From Xiphias gladius (Eukaryota > Chordata > Actinopteri > Istiophoriformes > Xiphiidae): a DNA stretch of 64,000 nt. The notes beneath the pieces are model-generated. The model did not search any database, had not been told where the DNA came from, and worked only from the letters and a program-made list of their open reading frames with translations. The stretch is from assembly GCF_016859285.1 (NCBI RefSeq), contig NC_053416.1:14676001-14740000 (forward strand), given 5' to 3'. The first letter of the stretch is position 1, and each line of letters opens with the position of its first letter. A program made the translations under genes and the position numbers. Shown here piece by piece: positions 1 through 11,433 of the stretch.

Positions 1-904
1 TATTGTTAGACGTCAAAGGTCCTAGTTGGTATTGTGGTGAAGTATTCCTTGGCTCTATTGATTATGTTGTGTGTTCTGCTCTCTAGTGTGAAAAACAAAT
101 CCAACAAACCTCCCTCTGTTAGTAAGCATGATGTCCATTATGACATGAAATTAAATCCATCATAGTTAAAATGGAGGCTTATTTTGAATCCTGTTTGTCA
201 TTATTTGCTTTGGCCCATGTTGATGTTCTTTTATCAGTTTGTGCATGATGTTTATACTGTTTGTTGCACCAAATTACTGCCCAAAAGGCAAAGAGTTGCA
301 CCTTTCTCACGTTAACGCATGTACAGACAGTTGTAAGAGAGGATTTTGGAGAGCTGAAAGTCAACTCATACAAGCTCAAAATGACCCTCATTAAGTGAAA
401 AAGGAAAAACGTGAAAACGAAACCTTAATAGGACAGGAATGAGAGAAACCTCTGAGCAGGCCAAGTCAAAGAATGATCCCCCACCAGGAAGGCTGAGTGT
501 GATTCCTTGTTGGCTTCAATTCTTGCCCTCTTTTTAGAATTGGTGCCAGCATAAAAGACCTTGGGATGAGTACACTGCACAATTCATAGGCAGCATCAAA
601 TTTGACATGGATTGCAAAAATGAAAGTGCTGCAGATAATGGAAAACTACTGCTCAGCAAAATTTTTAAATGCTGCAGATGAAACATTCCTTCAGGCAGAA
701 CAAGCTTCTAAGACTATTCTTGTCTTAATGTTTTTTTTCTTTTAATGAGGTTTTCTCCAAACTGTGAACTGGTTGATTCCTTATCAGCTGAGAAAGACTT
801 CATATTCAAAGATGATATAAATACTTGCTTTTGTCTTCTTTTTTTTTTAACATCACACACACACACACACACACTCTCTCTTTCTGTCTGTCGTGTCTCC
901 ATAG
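1..904 (+). other. ilk intron, left window edge
   Basis: No coding exon of ilk or of any other gene was recognised here. The stretch is AT-rich and ends in a T-run, a short (CA)n tract at about 853-874 and a pyrimidine tract that leads into the TAG acceptor at 902-904. It is read as the intron before the first visible ilk exon. Confidence 0.7.
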
Positions 905-2213
905 GATCTTTTCTCATCCAAACATTCTGCCTGTTCTTGGGGCCTGTCAGTCGCCTCCATCCCCTCAACCCATCATTATTACCCACTACATGCCATACGG
1001 ATCCCTCTACAACATACTCCACCAGGGCACTAGTGAGTAATTCAAGTACATGTATGAAATGAAAGCGGATGAAATTTTAAGCCTCAAAGCACTCTGTCTG
1101 TAGATGGAAGAATCGCACAGCCATATTTACCCCGCTGTACTTTATACTTTTCTCTCTTGTCCTCCTCTGTCTTTGTCCTCTTCTTCCTCTTCCTCAGCTC
1201 TGGTGGTCGACCAAAACCAAGCAGTGAAGTTTGCATTGGACATTGCCAGTGGCATGGCTTTCCTCCACACCTTAGAACCAATGGTCTCTCGGCTTTACCT
1301 CAACAGTAAGCATGTCATGGTAAGTAATGCCTTTGACCACTAAAAGATCATGGTCTATTACTGCCACCATGCTAACACACTATTAAGCTGATGTGATGAA
1401 TTTGCAGATTGATGAGGACATGACGGCCAGAATAAGCATGGCAGATGCAAAGTTCTCCTTCCAGTGTCCCGGTCGGATGTACTCTCCAGCATGGATGGCC
1501 CCTGAAGGTATTTATTCCTTTTTTTCCTGTTTGCTCTCCTCGTTCCCTCCTACTTCCTGCTCCCATATTGCCTGCTTAGACTTTATGACTCATTCAGTTA
1601 AAAACATACTGTACTATATAATTTAGTCATTCTTCAGTGGTAGTCATGCTGTTCATCTGGTGTGTTTCCAGTGTTACGGAGTAAAAACAAACCCGTGTGA
1701 GTTATCCCGTTATATTTAGGGTTTTCCTTGTCCCTCTTTGTTTTCAGCCCTGCAGAAGAGGCCTGAAGACATCAACAGGAGATCTACCGACATGTGGAGC
1801 TTTGCGGTATTACTATGGGAGCTAGTTACCAGGGAGGTCCCCTTTGCTGACCTCTCACACATGGAGATAGGCATGAAGGTAACTGGGTGCAGCCTGCATC
1901 TACCCAGAGGCTTATACTGTATGTTCACATCCATGTCTACGTATTTCTGGGAAATGCTGCATCAAAAACCATACCTCCAAAGTGTCCCAAAGACTCTGAA
2001 TGTTGTTTTTAGGATATTATCAGTGACTTTGATTTTCACTTCCCACCTCCTCCCATTTCTCAGGTGGCTCTCGAGGGTCTTCGGCCCACCATTCCTCCGG
2101 GGATTTCACCTCATATCTGTAAGCTAATGAGGCTCTGCATGAACGAAGACCCAGCCAAGAGACCAAAGTTTGACATGATCGTCCCCATCCTGGAGAAGAT
2201 GCAAGACAAGTGA
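905..2213 (+). CDS. ilk: integrin-linked kinase, 3' part (five exons)
   Basis: C-terminal ~210 residues of integrin-linked kinase, the pseudokinase scaffold that joins beta-integrin tails to PINCH and parvin in focal adhesions. Exons: 905-1032, 1198-1319, 1408-1507, 1748-1878, 2064-2213, all GT-AG with matching phases. The peptide runs through [98 protein letters not shown] and ends PILEKMQDK, as in vertebrate ILK. As expected for this pseudokinase, the catalytic loop has no HRD (it reads [11 protein letters not shown]) and DFG is replaced by ADAK, while the APE motif is kept. The ankyrin repeats and the first half of the kinase domain lie left of the window. The 3' UTR follows the stop, with AATAAA at 2574-2579. 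Confidence 0.97.
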
Positions 2214-2573
2214 ATGCGTCCGCAGCAACTTGTACACTACCGTTATTATGTTTTTATCATCGAACCACTCCTTATCTTCACTTCAATCATGTATCTGCTA
2301 AGCTGCTGTAAATAATGTCAGAGACCACTTTAGCTACACAATTCAAAAAAAAAATATTATGTTGCTTTTCTTGTATAATTTAAATTTGAGGTATAAATGT
2401 TCTTTAGCCTGTCTATGTTGCTCTTCTGTTATAGCTTAACTTGAAATACTGACCAACTTTTTGGTCCAGTGTGAATTATATTCAGCCATGTGTCAGACAC
2501 AATTGCTCAGAAACTGATACAAAGAAATGTGTATAGAAACACTGCTTTTATACACATAAACAAATGCCAATGC

Positions 2574-2579
2574 AATAAA
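2574..2579 (+). terminator. ilk poly(A) signal
   Basis: Canonical AATAAA about 360 nt after the ilk stop codon. It is the first such hexamer in the sense direction and is followed by a T/GT-rich stretch. Confidence 0.6.
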
Positions 2580-3250
2580 TGTTTTATATTTATGACAAAT
2601 CCTTGTCCTTTTATTTTGAGACATCATCTTCCTTAATGCTTATGTTAGTTTCCAAAAAAAAAAAAAAAAAAATCGTGGCACAAGGTCGGCTTGCCTGAAG
2701 GATTTCTGCCAAATCTTGTGGCTTCCTTCAGTGGATGGAGTTTGCAACTGAGCAAACTCTATCCATTGATGAAGGCCACAAGAGAGAGCTGAAAGCTCCA
2801 GTAAGTGGACGCTGTGATGAGAATTTTACTGTTGAACAATATTTCCAAAGTCAATAGTGAACCTTTAAGCTCAGCTCACATGCTATGGTTGGATATATCT
2901 TCCCTTTTTGATGCAGGGTAAGAGTCAGCTATGTATGAGAGCTAGTGAAATCTCTGATGGATTTTCTATGGTTGCAGTATCATGTTTATTTTGGGGTAGA
3001 TTGGAATAGAGGTAACTTGGGGTTTATGACTGTTTTTGTACCAGCTACTGAATGACTGACATAATGATGCAGCATTGAGGTAGCTCCTACTGTGAAAAGC
3101 ATAAAAGGGGAAAAAAAAAAAAAAAAAAAAAGTATAAGCGTGCTGGTGCAATTTAGATTTTTTGAATCACCTGCAGTTTGTGTCAGCAATCAATTTCCTC
3201 GGGGAGAAAAAACAAAAACAAACAAAACAAAAAAAAAACAACAACAACCT
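2580..3250. other. ilk-smpd1 intergenic spacer
   Basis: Holds an A-run (about 2654-2672), a long imperfect hairpin (listed separately), a second A-run (about 3109-3131) and an A/C-rich low-complexity stretch at 3205-3247. No coding sequence is supported; the open frames here come from the A-runs. Confidence 0.6.
2719..2778. repeat. imperfect inverted repeat (hairpin)
   Basis: Two 27-nt arms, 2719-2745 and 2752-2778, are reverse complements apart from a few mismatches and flank a 6-nt loop. The right arm runs on into a GATGAAGGCCACAAG motif of the kind seen at the ends of dispersed vertebrate repeats, so it may be part of a degraded repeat rather than an RNA gene. Confidence 0.5.
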
Positions 3251-3259
3251 TGGACACGC

Positions 3260-3281
3260 GACACGTGACGAGTCAGCTGAC
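3260..3281. promoter_or_regulatory. CLEAR-like E-box upstream of smpd1
   Basis: GACACGTGAC at 3260-3269 matches 9 of 10 bases of the lysosomal CLEAR palindrome GTCACGTGAC bound by TFEB/TFE3/MITF. Three bases later comes the perfect palindrome GTCAGCTGAC (3272-3281). The location is about 580 bp before the smpd1 ATG, just ahead of a likely 5' UTR exon (donor near 3513, acceptor near 3807). TFEB control is inferred from motif and gene identity. Confidence 0.5.
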
Positions 3282-3558
3282 TTTCTGTGCCTTTCACGAG
3301 ACCGAGCAGTGAGACTCGGATCATAACAGTGTTGCTGACTGACGAGCGCAGCCAACAAGAGGCTATCGACCTTGTTGCCAGTATTCTTTGTGGCGGTGGA
3401 AGCGGGACTGCCTTGACTCTCCTGACCTGCCTGTGTTCACCGCTACCAGGCCTCAAGCCGGGGAGACGACGACGACCCCTCTCTCCGGTCGGGACTTCTT
3501 CTTTTTTTGGAGGTACAGTGGGAAAGGGGTGGCTAGCTAGTTACCAGGCTTTTGCCGG

Positions 3559-3662
3559 TTCAATTCAGTTCAATTCAGTTTTATTTATATAGCGCCAATT
3601 CACAACAGAGGTTATCTCCGGGCACTTTCCATGAAGGGCAGGTGTAGACCGTACCCTTTATA
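3559..3662. repeat. teleost dispersed repeat fragment
   Basis: Starts with tandem TTCAATTCAG units and continues with TTTATTTATATAGCGCCAA and a CACAACAGAGGTTATC core. I recognise this from memory as a common small interspersed repeat of fish genomes; the family is not assigned. It lies in the probable 5' UTR intron of smpd1. Confidence 0.6.
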
Positions 3663-3848
3663 GCATAAACGTAGTGGAATAGTTTCTGTTTGCGGTGTGT
3701 CTGAGTCGTTTATTCTCAAACTGAAGTGTTAAGTTACGCCGTTGAGTGTTACTTCCTTGACGCCCCTCGCTTTATGTCTGCGTTCTGTTCATGTCCGACA
3801 CACAGGCTGTGAACACACCGTTGTCGGAGGACGCCTGCTGTCAGGACA

Positions 3849-6800
3849 ATGAGGCTCCCGACACCGCTGCCCTCCGTCGGGCTGACAACCTGCACTCTGG
3901 TGTTAGTGTTGCCGCTGCTCGGGTCCTGTCATCCGGCACCCACCTCGGGACAGCCCAGCCTGGTGTTCATGGACCAGTTCAACAGCCCACGGATTCGATT
4001 TAGCTGGAGGAATGCCACCTGTTACCTGTGCAAAACAGTCTTCACTATTGTTGATATCGCCCTTCTGGTAATGTTTTAAAATGCTTCTTACCCAGGTTAC
4101 TAAAGAGGATGCTATTCCATCATATCTAGAGGTGTTGTTTTTTTTTTTTTTATAATGTCTAATATTTTGACCATCTCAGTTTATGTCAATTATGGTAGAA
4201 TACACCTCTCAGTATAAAGCAAAACAGTTCAAAGTCCAAAAACTAGTTGAGATCTAGACACGCTGTTAACTACCTTGATAATGATAAATGTTAGGGTAAC
4301 TTTTTCAATACATCACTGCATTGTTCCTGTCTTCTGTTTGCCCACTTCTCTTTGTTCTGTTCATAACCAGTCAAAGATTTCTGATGTCCTAGGCTGAACT
4401 GTGGGCTAAATAAAGATCATTTATTTATTTAATTGTGATACAAGTACAGCTAGGTTGGTATGACAGTAATGTGAGAAATTCACATCCTATTGCTTAATGC
4501 ACACATTTTACTTAATGACCACATTTATTATAGGTTAACACCAGTTATATCATGACTTCTATCACACAGCTTACTCAAGTTTCCAAGCAAATGCAGCATG
4601 CCACACTAAGGGCCCACTTCTTGTTCTGCCCCTTGAAATTGTTTTCGGTTTTCATAGCTGACTTAGCACAAAAATATACTTTAGACATCTTGATCACATG
4701 GTCTCTTTGTGGACCCATGATTACAAAGGGAACATATGTAGGTCATTCAATACCTACAGCTGTTGATCTCACACATACACACTTTCTGAACTGGTCAGAT
4801 CAATTTTTATTTTGAAATCCAAAATGTAAATATTGCACTTAAATGCTGCACCAATTGGAGAGTGTGAATTGTGCGTAATGTCAAGCAGCCTATTGTGGTC
4901 TAAAAAGTTCAAAATTTCAAATGATGCAAACTGATTTCAGCTTGGCTGCATTTTCAGGAATTTTGAGGTTTTGTCATCAGTCAGTGAAGCACTATTTTTC
5001 ATACCACTTGTCTGAACGTTTCCTGCTTTTTTGGCACCTCCCTTAGAGTGATGCAAATGAAGAGCGAGTGGCACATGCCTTGGGTGAGGCATGTATTCGT
5101 CTCCATCTGGCTAATGAGCAGGTGTGTCGAGATATAACAGAGCTGTTCAAGGACGACTTCATCCGGGCCCTGCAGGAGTCTCTGCTGCGACCCACTGAAG
5201 TGTGTGCCCTGCTCGTGAGCCCTTCCTGTGGCAAATTTGACCTCTACGCACCCTGGAACATCACCTTGCCAAAGATCCCTAAGCCCCCTGTTACACCACC
5301 CTCTCCGCCAAAACCTGGTTCTCCAAAGAGCAGGGTCCTGTTTTTAACTGACATCCACTGGGACCAGGTGAGCGTTTGCTGTTGAGAGATTAGCCAATGC
5401 AGAATTATACTGAAATAATAAAAGCAAGTCCTGTTACACATTGTTACTTGCAAATTTGGTTATACCCACCTCTGTTTAGATGAGTGATAACATGCCAGAT
5501 TTGTTGTTGCGCTTTAGTTTGTCTATCAGAAAGTGTGTGCATTAAATGCAATTTCATATTGATGTTGGACAGTATTAAGTCAAGTCACTGAAATCTTTGT
5601 ATTAAGGTCATGCCTTCCCAAAGGTTGAAGTTATTGATTTGCTTAAGAGAATGTTGGAGTTTTCCCAGGAAATCTTTAAATGACTAAACCGAAAATGGTG
5701 GCATGATTTTGGTCACCTGACTTTGTTTTGAATCAAGTCCTGCTTTAAAAAAAAAAAATCATCTCCGCTAACAGGAGTATGAAGCCGGCAGCACCGCAGA
5801 CTGCAAGTACCCTCTGTGTTGTCGTAAAGACTCAGGCTTTCCCAGCTGGAGGCGGAGAGAGGCTGGGTACTGGGGAACCTACAGTAAGTGTGACCTGCCT
5901 CTACGTACAGTGGAGAACCTCCTGGAAAATGCCGCCAGAGCCGGACCCTGGGACTGGGTCTACTGGACCGGAGATATACCAGCACACAATGTTTGGTCTC
6001 AGACCAGGAAACAACAGCTGTCAGAGCTTAAAGTTATCTCCAGGCTCATCCACAAGTAATTTTTCTTTACCATCAACTGACTTTTTTTTGATGTAAGATA
6101 AACATAATTGCTCCTTTCACGCATAACATACCAGCACCAACTTAGCTGTCAGAGTAGTTTTTGATAGAATAACTGATGAAACATGGTGTTGGACCTTTCA
6201 GCCATGTTGCGGTTGGAATGTCTGGATAACAGAGTTGCTCTTATTTAATTTAATTGTGTACTCTGACTTACAAACTGTTGATAGCATTCAGTACGCTTTT
6301 GCTGCTGCTTTGATCAGATGTTTTTCATGTGCTACGTGGAACTGATCCAAACAGCTATTGACTCTTGCCTCTTCCTCCTATCTCATGTGCAGGCACCTAG
6401 GACTTAATGTGACAGTTTACCCTGCTGTAGGGAACCATGAGAGTACGCCAGTGAACAGCTTCCCACCACCCTTCATTCATGGCAACAGATCCTCCGCCTG
6501 GCTCTATGATACAATGGCAGAGGAATGGTCAGCATGGTTACCAGAGCAGGCTTTGAAGACTTTAAGGTTCTTGATAGTCATGTTTTTATTTTATCTAAAT
6601 GTAATATTTTGTGTTGTTCTGTTGTGTGTTGACATTGCTGTGCCAGTCAGGCCACCCTGTAGACAAGACCTAAATAAAAATCAACGTCAAGCAAAGGGTT
6701 TGTTTTAGATCATTTAGTGGGAACTTTGTTTATGTCAGATGTTGGTTCTTGCAGTTTCACTTTAGCTGTAGCCCACATCCCACTGTTTGCAAGCAGAAGT

Positions 6801-8543
6801 GGTCACATCTCTCTGAATATTGTTCCCTGTGCAAAGGGTTTTGAATTTTGGATGGTTCCCCCAGAGTTGGTTCTGACTTTCTCATTAGGAAAATTTGTGT
6901 CCAATGGGTAAGTCCTTCAGCTATGTCTGTGGGTGTAATTTCAGATATGGAGGATTCTACACATTGGAGATTCAACCTGGTCTAAGAGTCGTCTCTCTCA
7001 ACATGAACTTTTGTGCTCGAGAAAACTTCTGGCTGATGGTGAAATCTAGTGACCCTGGGAACCAGCTGCAGTGGCTAGTCCATATACTCCAGGCCAGTGA
7101 GGACAAGGGAGAGAAGGTGAGTAGAGCAGCAAAAAAAAAAAAAGACCATTACCAAAGCAGAGTATAGGACGGTTTGACGTTAATAAATTAAAAGAGGACT
7201 TTGGTGTTGTTTGTTCACTTTTAACATTGTAAAACTTTAAGAACATTGTACTTTTAATTAAGCTCCAGTTGAGATTGATGAGATTGCAATAAAATACCTC
7301 TCATTTATACCATAATCCTCCTCTACATGGTGTCATTTCTTCCTTTATTTAGGTACATATTATTGGTCACATCCCACCTGGCCTGTGCCTTAGCAGCTGG
7401 AGCTGGAACTACTATCAAATTGTCAACAGGTAGCTATACTGAACAGGTGGTTGTTTGTTTATTTATGTACAATCAGTGACTGTCAGTGAAGTGTCAGACC
7501 ACAGAATGTAATGTGGTCACACATTTGGAAACACATTTCCCCAGTGTCAATAAATCTTACCTGTTTGTTGTAACTGCCATCTACTTGAAGTGTAGTACCA
7601 GTATATGGCATTCAATCCAGATGATCAGTATTTTTGAAGTCTTGGGAAAATTCGCAGATATGTAGATAATTAAACATGGTTGACTTATTACCCACAACGT
7701 TTTGCCGTGTCTGCTTTGGTAAGCAAAATGGAAAATTGTTTTTTTATTTTTATTTAAAGGTCAGAGTCCTACTGTAATTAAAGTTGCTGCGACAGCCCAA
7801 CTGTTTTCAATCTATCAGAACAGAGATGACACAGGTTGTAAAGTTTTCCCTATATCTTGTTTAACATCCCGTATTTTTTTTTTTTTCCAGATATGAAAGT
7901 ACAATTGCTGGACAGTTTTTTGGCCACACGCACCTGGATGAGTTCCATATGTTTTATGACGCAGCAACCATGACCCGCCCACTGGGTGTGGCATTCATTG
8001 CTCCCAGTGTCACCACTTATGTTAATCTTAACCCAGGTGAGTTCATAAACTAGTTGGGTGATCTCCTAACATTTCGCAAGGAACAAAACAACTCACCTAA
8101 AAAAATGTTTGTTTTTCTTTCCAGGATACCGTGTCTACTATGTTGATGGGGATTACCGAGGCAGCTCTCGGCTAGTGCTTGACCATGAAACCTACATTCT
8201 CAACCTCACAGAGGCAAACCACAGTCCAGGGGCACCCCTCAGCCCAGAATCAAACCCCAAATGGACACTGCTCTACCGCGCCACTGAGGCCTATGGTCTT
8301 TCCAGTCTGTTCCCTTCTGATTACGATGGGCTGATACAGACCTTTATCAAGGACGACCAAGTCTTCCAAAAGTTCTGGCACTTTAGATATAAAGGACACG
8401 TGTCGGAGTCCTGCAAGGAGACCTGCAAAACCACAGTGCTCTGCTTTCTGCGAAGTGGGCGCTACGATCAGCTGGAGCAATGCGATCTCCATAATGGTTT
8501 TGGAGGAGAGTTGGCCCGGGCTGCCAGAACAACTCTTTGTTGA
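3849..8543 (+). CDS. smpd1: acid sphingomyelinase (lysosomal)
   Basis: Lysosomal and secreted zinc phosphodiesterase that cleaves sphingomyelin to ceramide and phosphocholine. Exons: 3849-4067, 5047-5367, 5775-6055, 6393-6566, 6945-7116, 7353-7429, 7891-8036, 8125-8543; 1809 nt, 602 aa (human about 630). The ATG starts a signal peptide ([11 protein letters not shown]). A saposin-like domain follows (CYLCKTVF onward), then a Pro-rich linker ([16 protein letters not shown]) and the metallophosphatase domain. Every zinc/catalytic motif is visible: FLTDIHWD (D175, H177), TGDIPAH (D247), VGNHES (N288, H289), IGHIPPG (H395), FFGHTHLDE (H427, H429). The protein ends in Cys, as in the human enzyme, where the terminal Cys is a known activity switch. 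Tail-to-tail with the VSP gene. Confidence 0.97.
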
Positions 8544-10067
8544 TCTGAGGAAGTTGGACTGAATACAACGGACCAAATATGACATTGAGCCAAAAAATTT
8601 ATTTTTCCTGTTGCTGGTGGGTCAAGTAGGATTGTTGTGTTTGTTTGTAACAACAAACAGTTCATGTACATTTCATAAACCTGACAATGAGTGTGAAGAG
8701 TTTTGAGTTAGGCCTTGTGTTGTCAGTAATTTTTTCACATAGACATTTAACCGATTGTGTTTGGCAACAGGGCTCGGGGTTGTCAGTTAGTGTTTTGCAA
8801 TGCCAGTTGTGTAAAGACTGCTTTAAAGTGTCTTGAAACGATGTTCTGTTTACTTGAAATGCAGAGAATGGCAGGGATTAAGTGGTTTGTTCAAAGTTGT
8901 CATGATTTTGGCAGTCCTACTTTACTGGGTGCCTTGAGTCAGGGATTATAATCTTAGACATATCCATCCATAACAATCTTTTAAAGAACTTTGAATTTTT
9001 AAAAATTCTGAAACGCTGCTGTGATGTGTAAAAAAATTATTTTCAATTTTAATATCCTTGGGGATTATCAGGAGGATGGGTTTCATAAAATTCCAAAGCA
9101 ATTTCTTGAAAGGCTTTCTTGTAAATTGGGACAAAGTGGTAAATTTGCTTTAAAATTGATGACTATCTGACCTTTTTGACCTGTCCCACAACCTGACAGT
9201 CAGCTAAATTTTGGGGATTTAAGTCAGTAAAAGTATCTACCTTAATGCGCAGCAGTGTCTGCCTCAGCAAAGCCTTCAAACCTAAATGAAGATCAGTATT
9301 TCCCACTGAGGTTTACTTCTCTCTGCACTTTAATTCTTTTGTTGTAAACTTCTAGGTTTTATTTGATAGACCCAAAGTGTGACAAGCTTGAGGAGGTTCT
9401 CGGATTGTGATCAGTGCGACCGATGGTGTAACATGAGCATGATAAGAAATGTAACTTGTAAAATGAGCAATACTTTAAAGAGATTGTATAAATTATGTAT
9501 AAAAGGTGAAATCTTATACTTGTTTGCTGTGAGGGGAAAATATTGATTACATATTGATTACAAATTAAAAAAGTGGTTTATTCTGCAGCAATACATTGGT
9601 GAAATTTTTCAAAAGTAAAAGCAGCATGTACTTTTAATTGCTTCTCATTGTATTAGAATTAAGCATTTTAATTTCGTCAGGTGCAAATGTTTTTTGATTC
9701 TTTTTCAGACTTTTCAGTGTTTTAGGATACCCAAAAGAGTCACCACACATACAGATATCAACTAATTCACTGGAAGACATTACTAGATATTTGATGGTAC
9801 TTCCTCACATATACATTATACATTTCAGTTTAAGAGCCACAACTCATCAGATCAACACTGCAGTCTAAATGATTTGGCTCGGTGGAGGTCCCTACGGCAC
9901 TCTATCATGAGGTCTGAACATAAGTAATATTATGCCTCTCTTCAATTTTAAGTGAGCCTTTTCATTTTTTGAGTTAGTGTCAGATCTACCAGTTTCTGCT
10001 CAGCAACCATGAAATAAACAACTGTAACAAGCCATTTTTTCCTCTTCATCTTTCTCGAGGGCTTTTA
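8544..10067. other. smpd1 3' UTR and convergent spacer
   Basis: AT-rich, no coding exon recognised. A sense-strand AATAAA at 10013-10018 could end a long (~1.5 kb) smpd1 3' UTR. It lies only about 50 nt from the stop codon of the opposing gene. Confidence 0.5.
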
Positions 10068-10069
10068 TT
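10064..10069 (-). terminator. AATAAA overlapping the VSP stop codon
   Basis: On the minus strand the gene ends CAA TAA TAA AAG, so AATAAA begins inside the stop codon. If used, the 3' UTR would be only ~15-30 nt; a downstream site inside the smpd1 3' UTR is equally possible. Confidence 0.35.
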
Positions 10070-11374
10070 ATTGTTCCGAGAAGAACATCGTTACACCAAA
10101 GTCCTCCTTGTAGAGGTCCCAGGTCTTGGGTTTGTGTGGGTTGTCAAGTTCCTCCCTGGGTAGAAACAGCCTGTGGAGAGTTTGGAGGGAAGGCAGAGTT
10201 CACAGTCAGAAACTGACACTTTTGAGTCAAGACCAAGGGAAAGAACTGCATCAGAGCAACAGAAACATACTTGTTATCCTCTATGAAGGAGGTATTGAAC
10301 CAGAAGTAGAACGGAACATCTTCGTATCCTTTTGGAAGACCCTAAATGGAATGATAAAAACAAAAGAAACCGAATCAGGCTAAACATGAGCTTCCCCTTA
10401 GAATTGTCGTTTAAAGGTGATACGGGAAGTACTCACAGCACTTGATTCAAACATGACCTTCACATCGCCTTCAACCACAGGCCCATTTTGCAGGCTGATG
10501 ACTGCTGCATTACTGCCCACGTCGGGAAATACCTACAAAACACCAGAAACGCATTAATCACCCACTCAACAAATGATTGGGTATGACCTGATGAGTACAT
10601 GTGTCAAGTGTGTGAGTCTTACTGTGCAGTTCTCCTGTTTGGCGCACACACATTGAAAAACCAGCTCTTTCTTTGCAATTATCTTCACCTTGAGATCGCT
10701 GCCATCACCTTTACCCACACCTGGGTAAGATCATACAGCAGATATTAACACGGGCACAAAGAGAAATTTAAAGGATGAAGTTTTGTACCTGAGTGCATTG
10801 CTGGTTTGCTGGGTTTTACCTGCTATGGAGTGGATGCGGATGCTCTTGATCCTGAGGCTTTTAGGTGGAGGCAGCTGTCTGTTGAACTTGGTTTTCATGA
10901 TCTCGTAGTAACCCACATACCGGCTCTGTGGTCCACACAGACACAACAGAGATTAATCATCTTTACCCATTATTCCATGTCTAAGGTTTTATGAGGAAGT
11001 TTCATACAATGATACTGCTGGGTCATAACATGCAATATAGCAACTGATTTTCACTAATCTTTTTCTCATTATTAAAAAAGAAAAAGATGTGCAACGATAA
11101 AAACAAATGACAAAGGCAATAATAGTGTCACTTATTAAATACTTTATTCAACTTGTTTGAATCATATGTTATTCTGATGTCATAAATGTATGTCTGTAGA
11201 AAAATAAGACAATTCCATTGAAAATGTGTCCTCTCTGTGTTGCTTTTACGCCTTCTGTCTGCCACCGTTAAATTTTTATTACTACCACAGGGAGGTGGCA
11301 GTCAGAATTATTAAGATTCTACACATAGTAGCTTTGAGTGTAGTCCTTAAATGGCAAAATTTCTATATACATGC

Positions 11375-11433
<59 letters not shown>

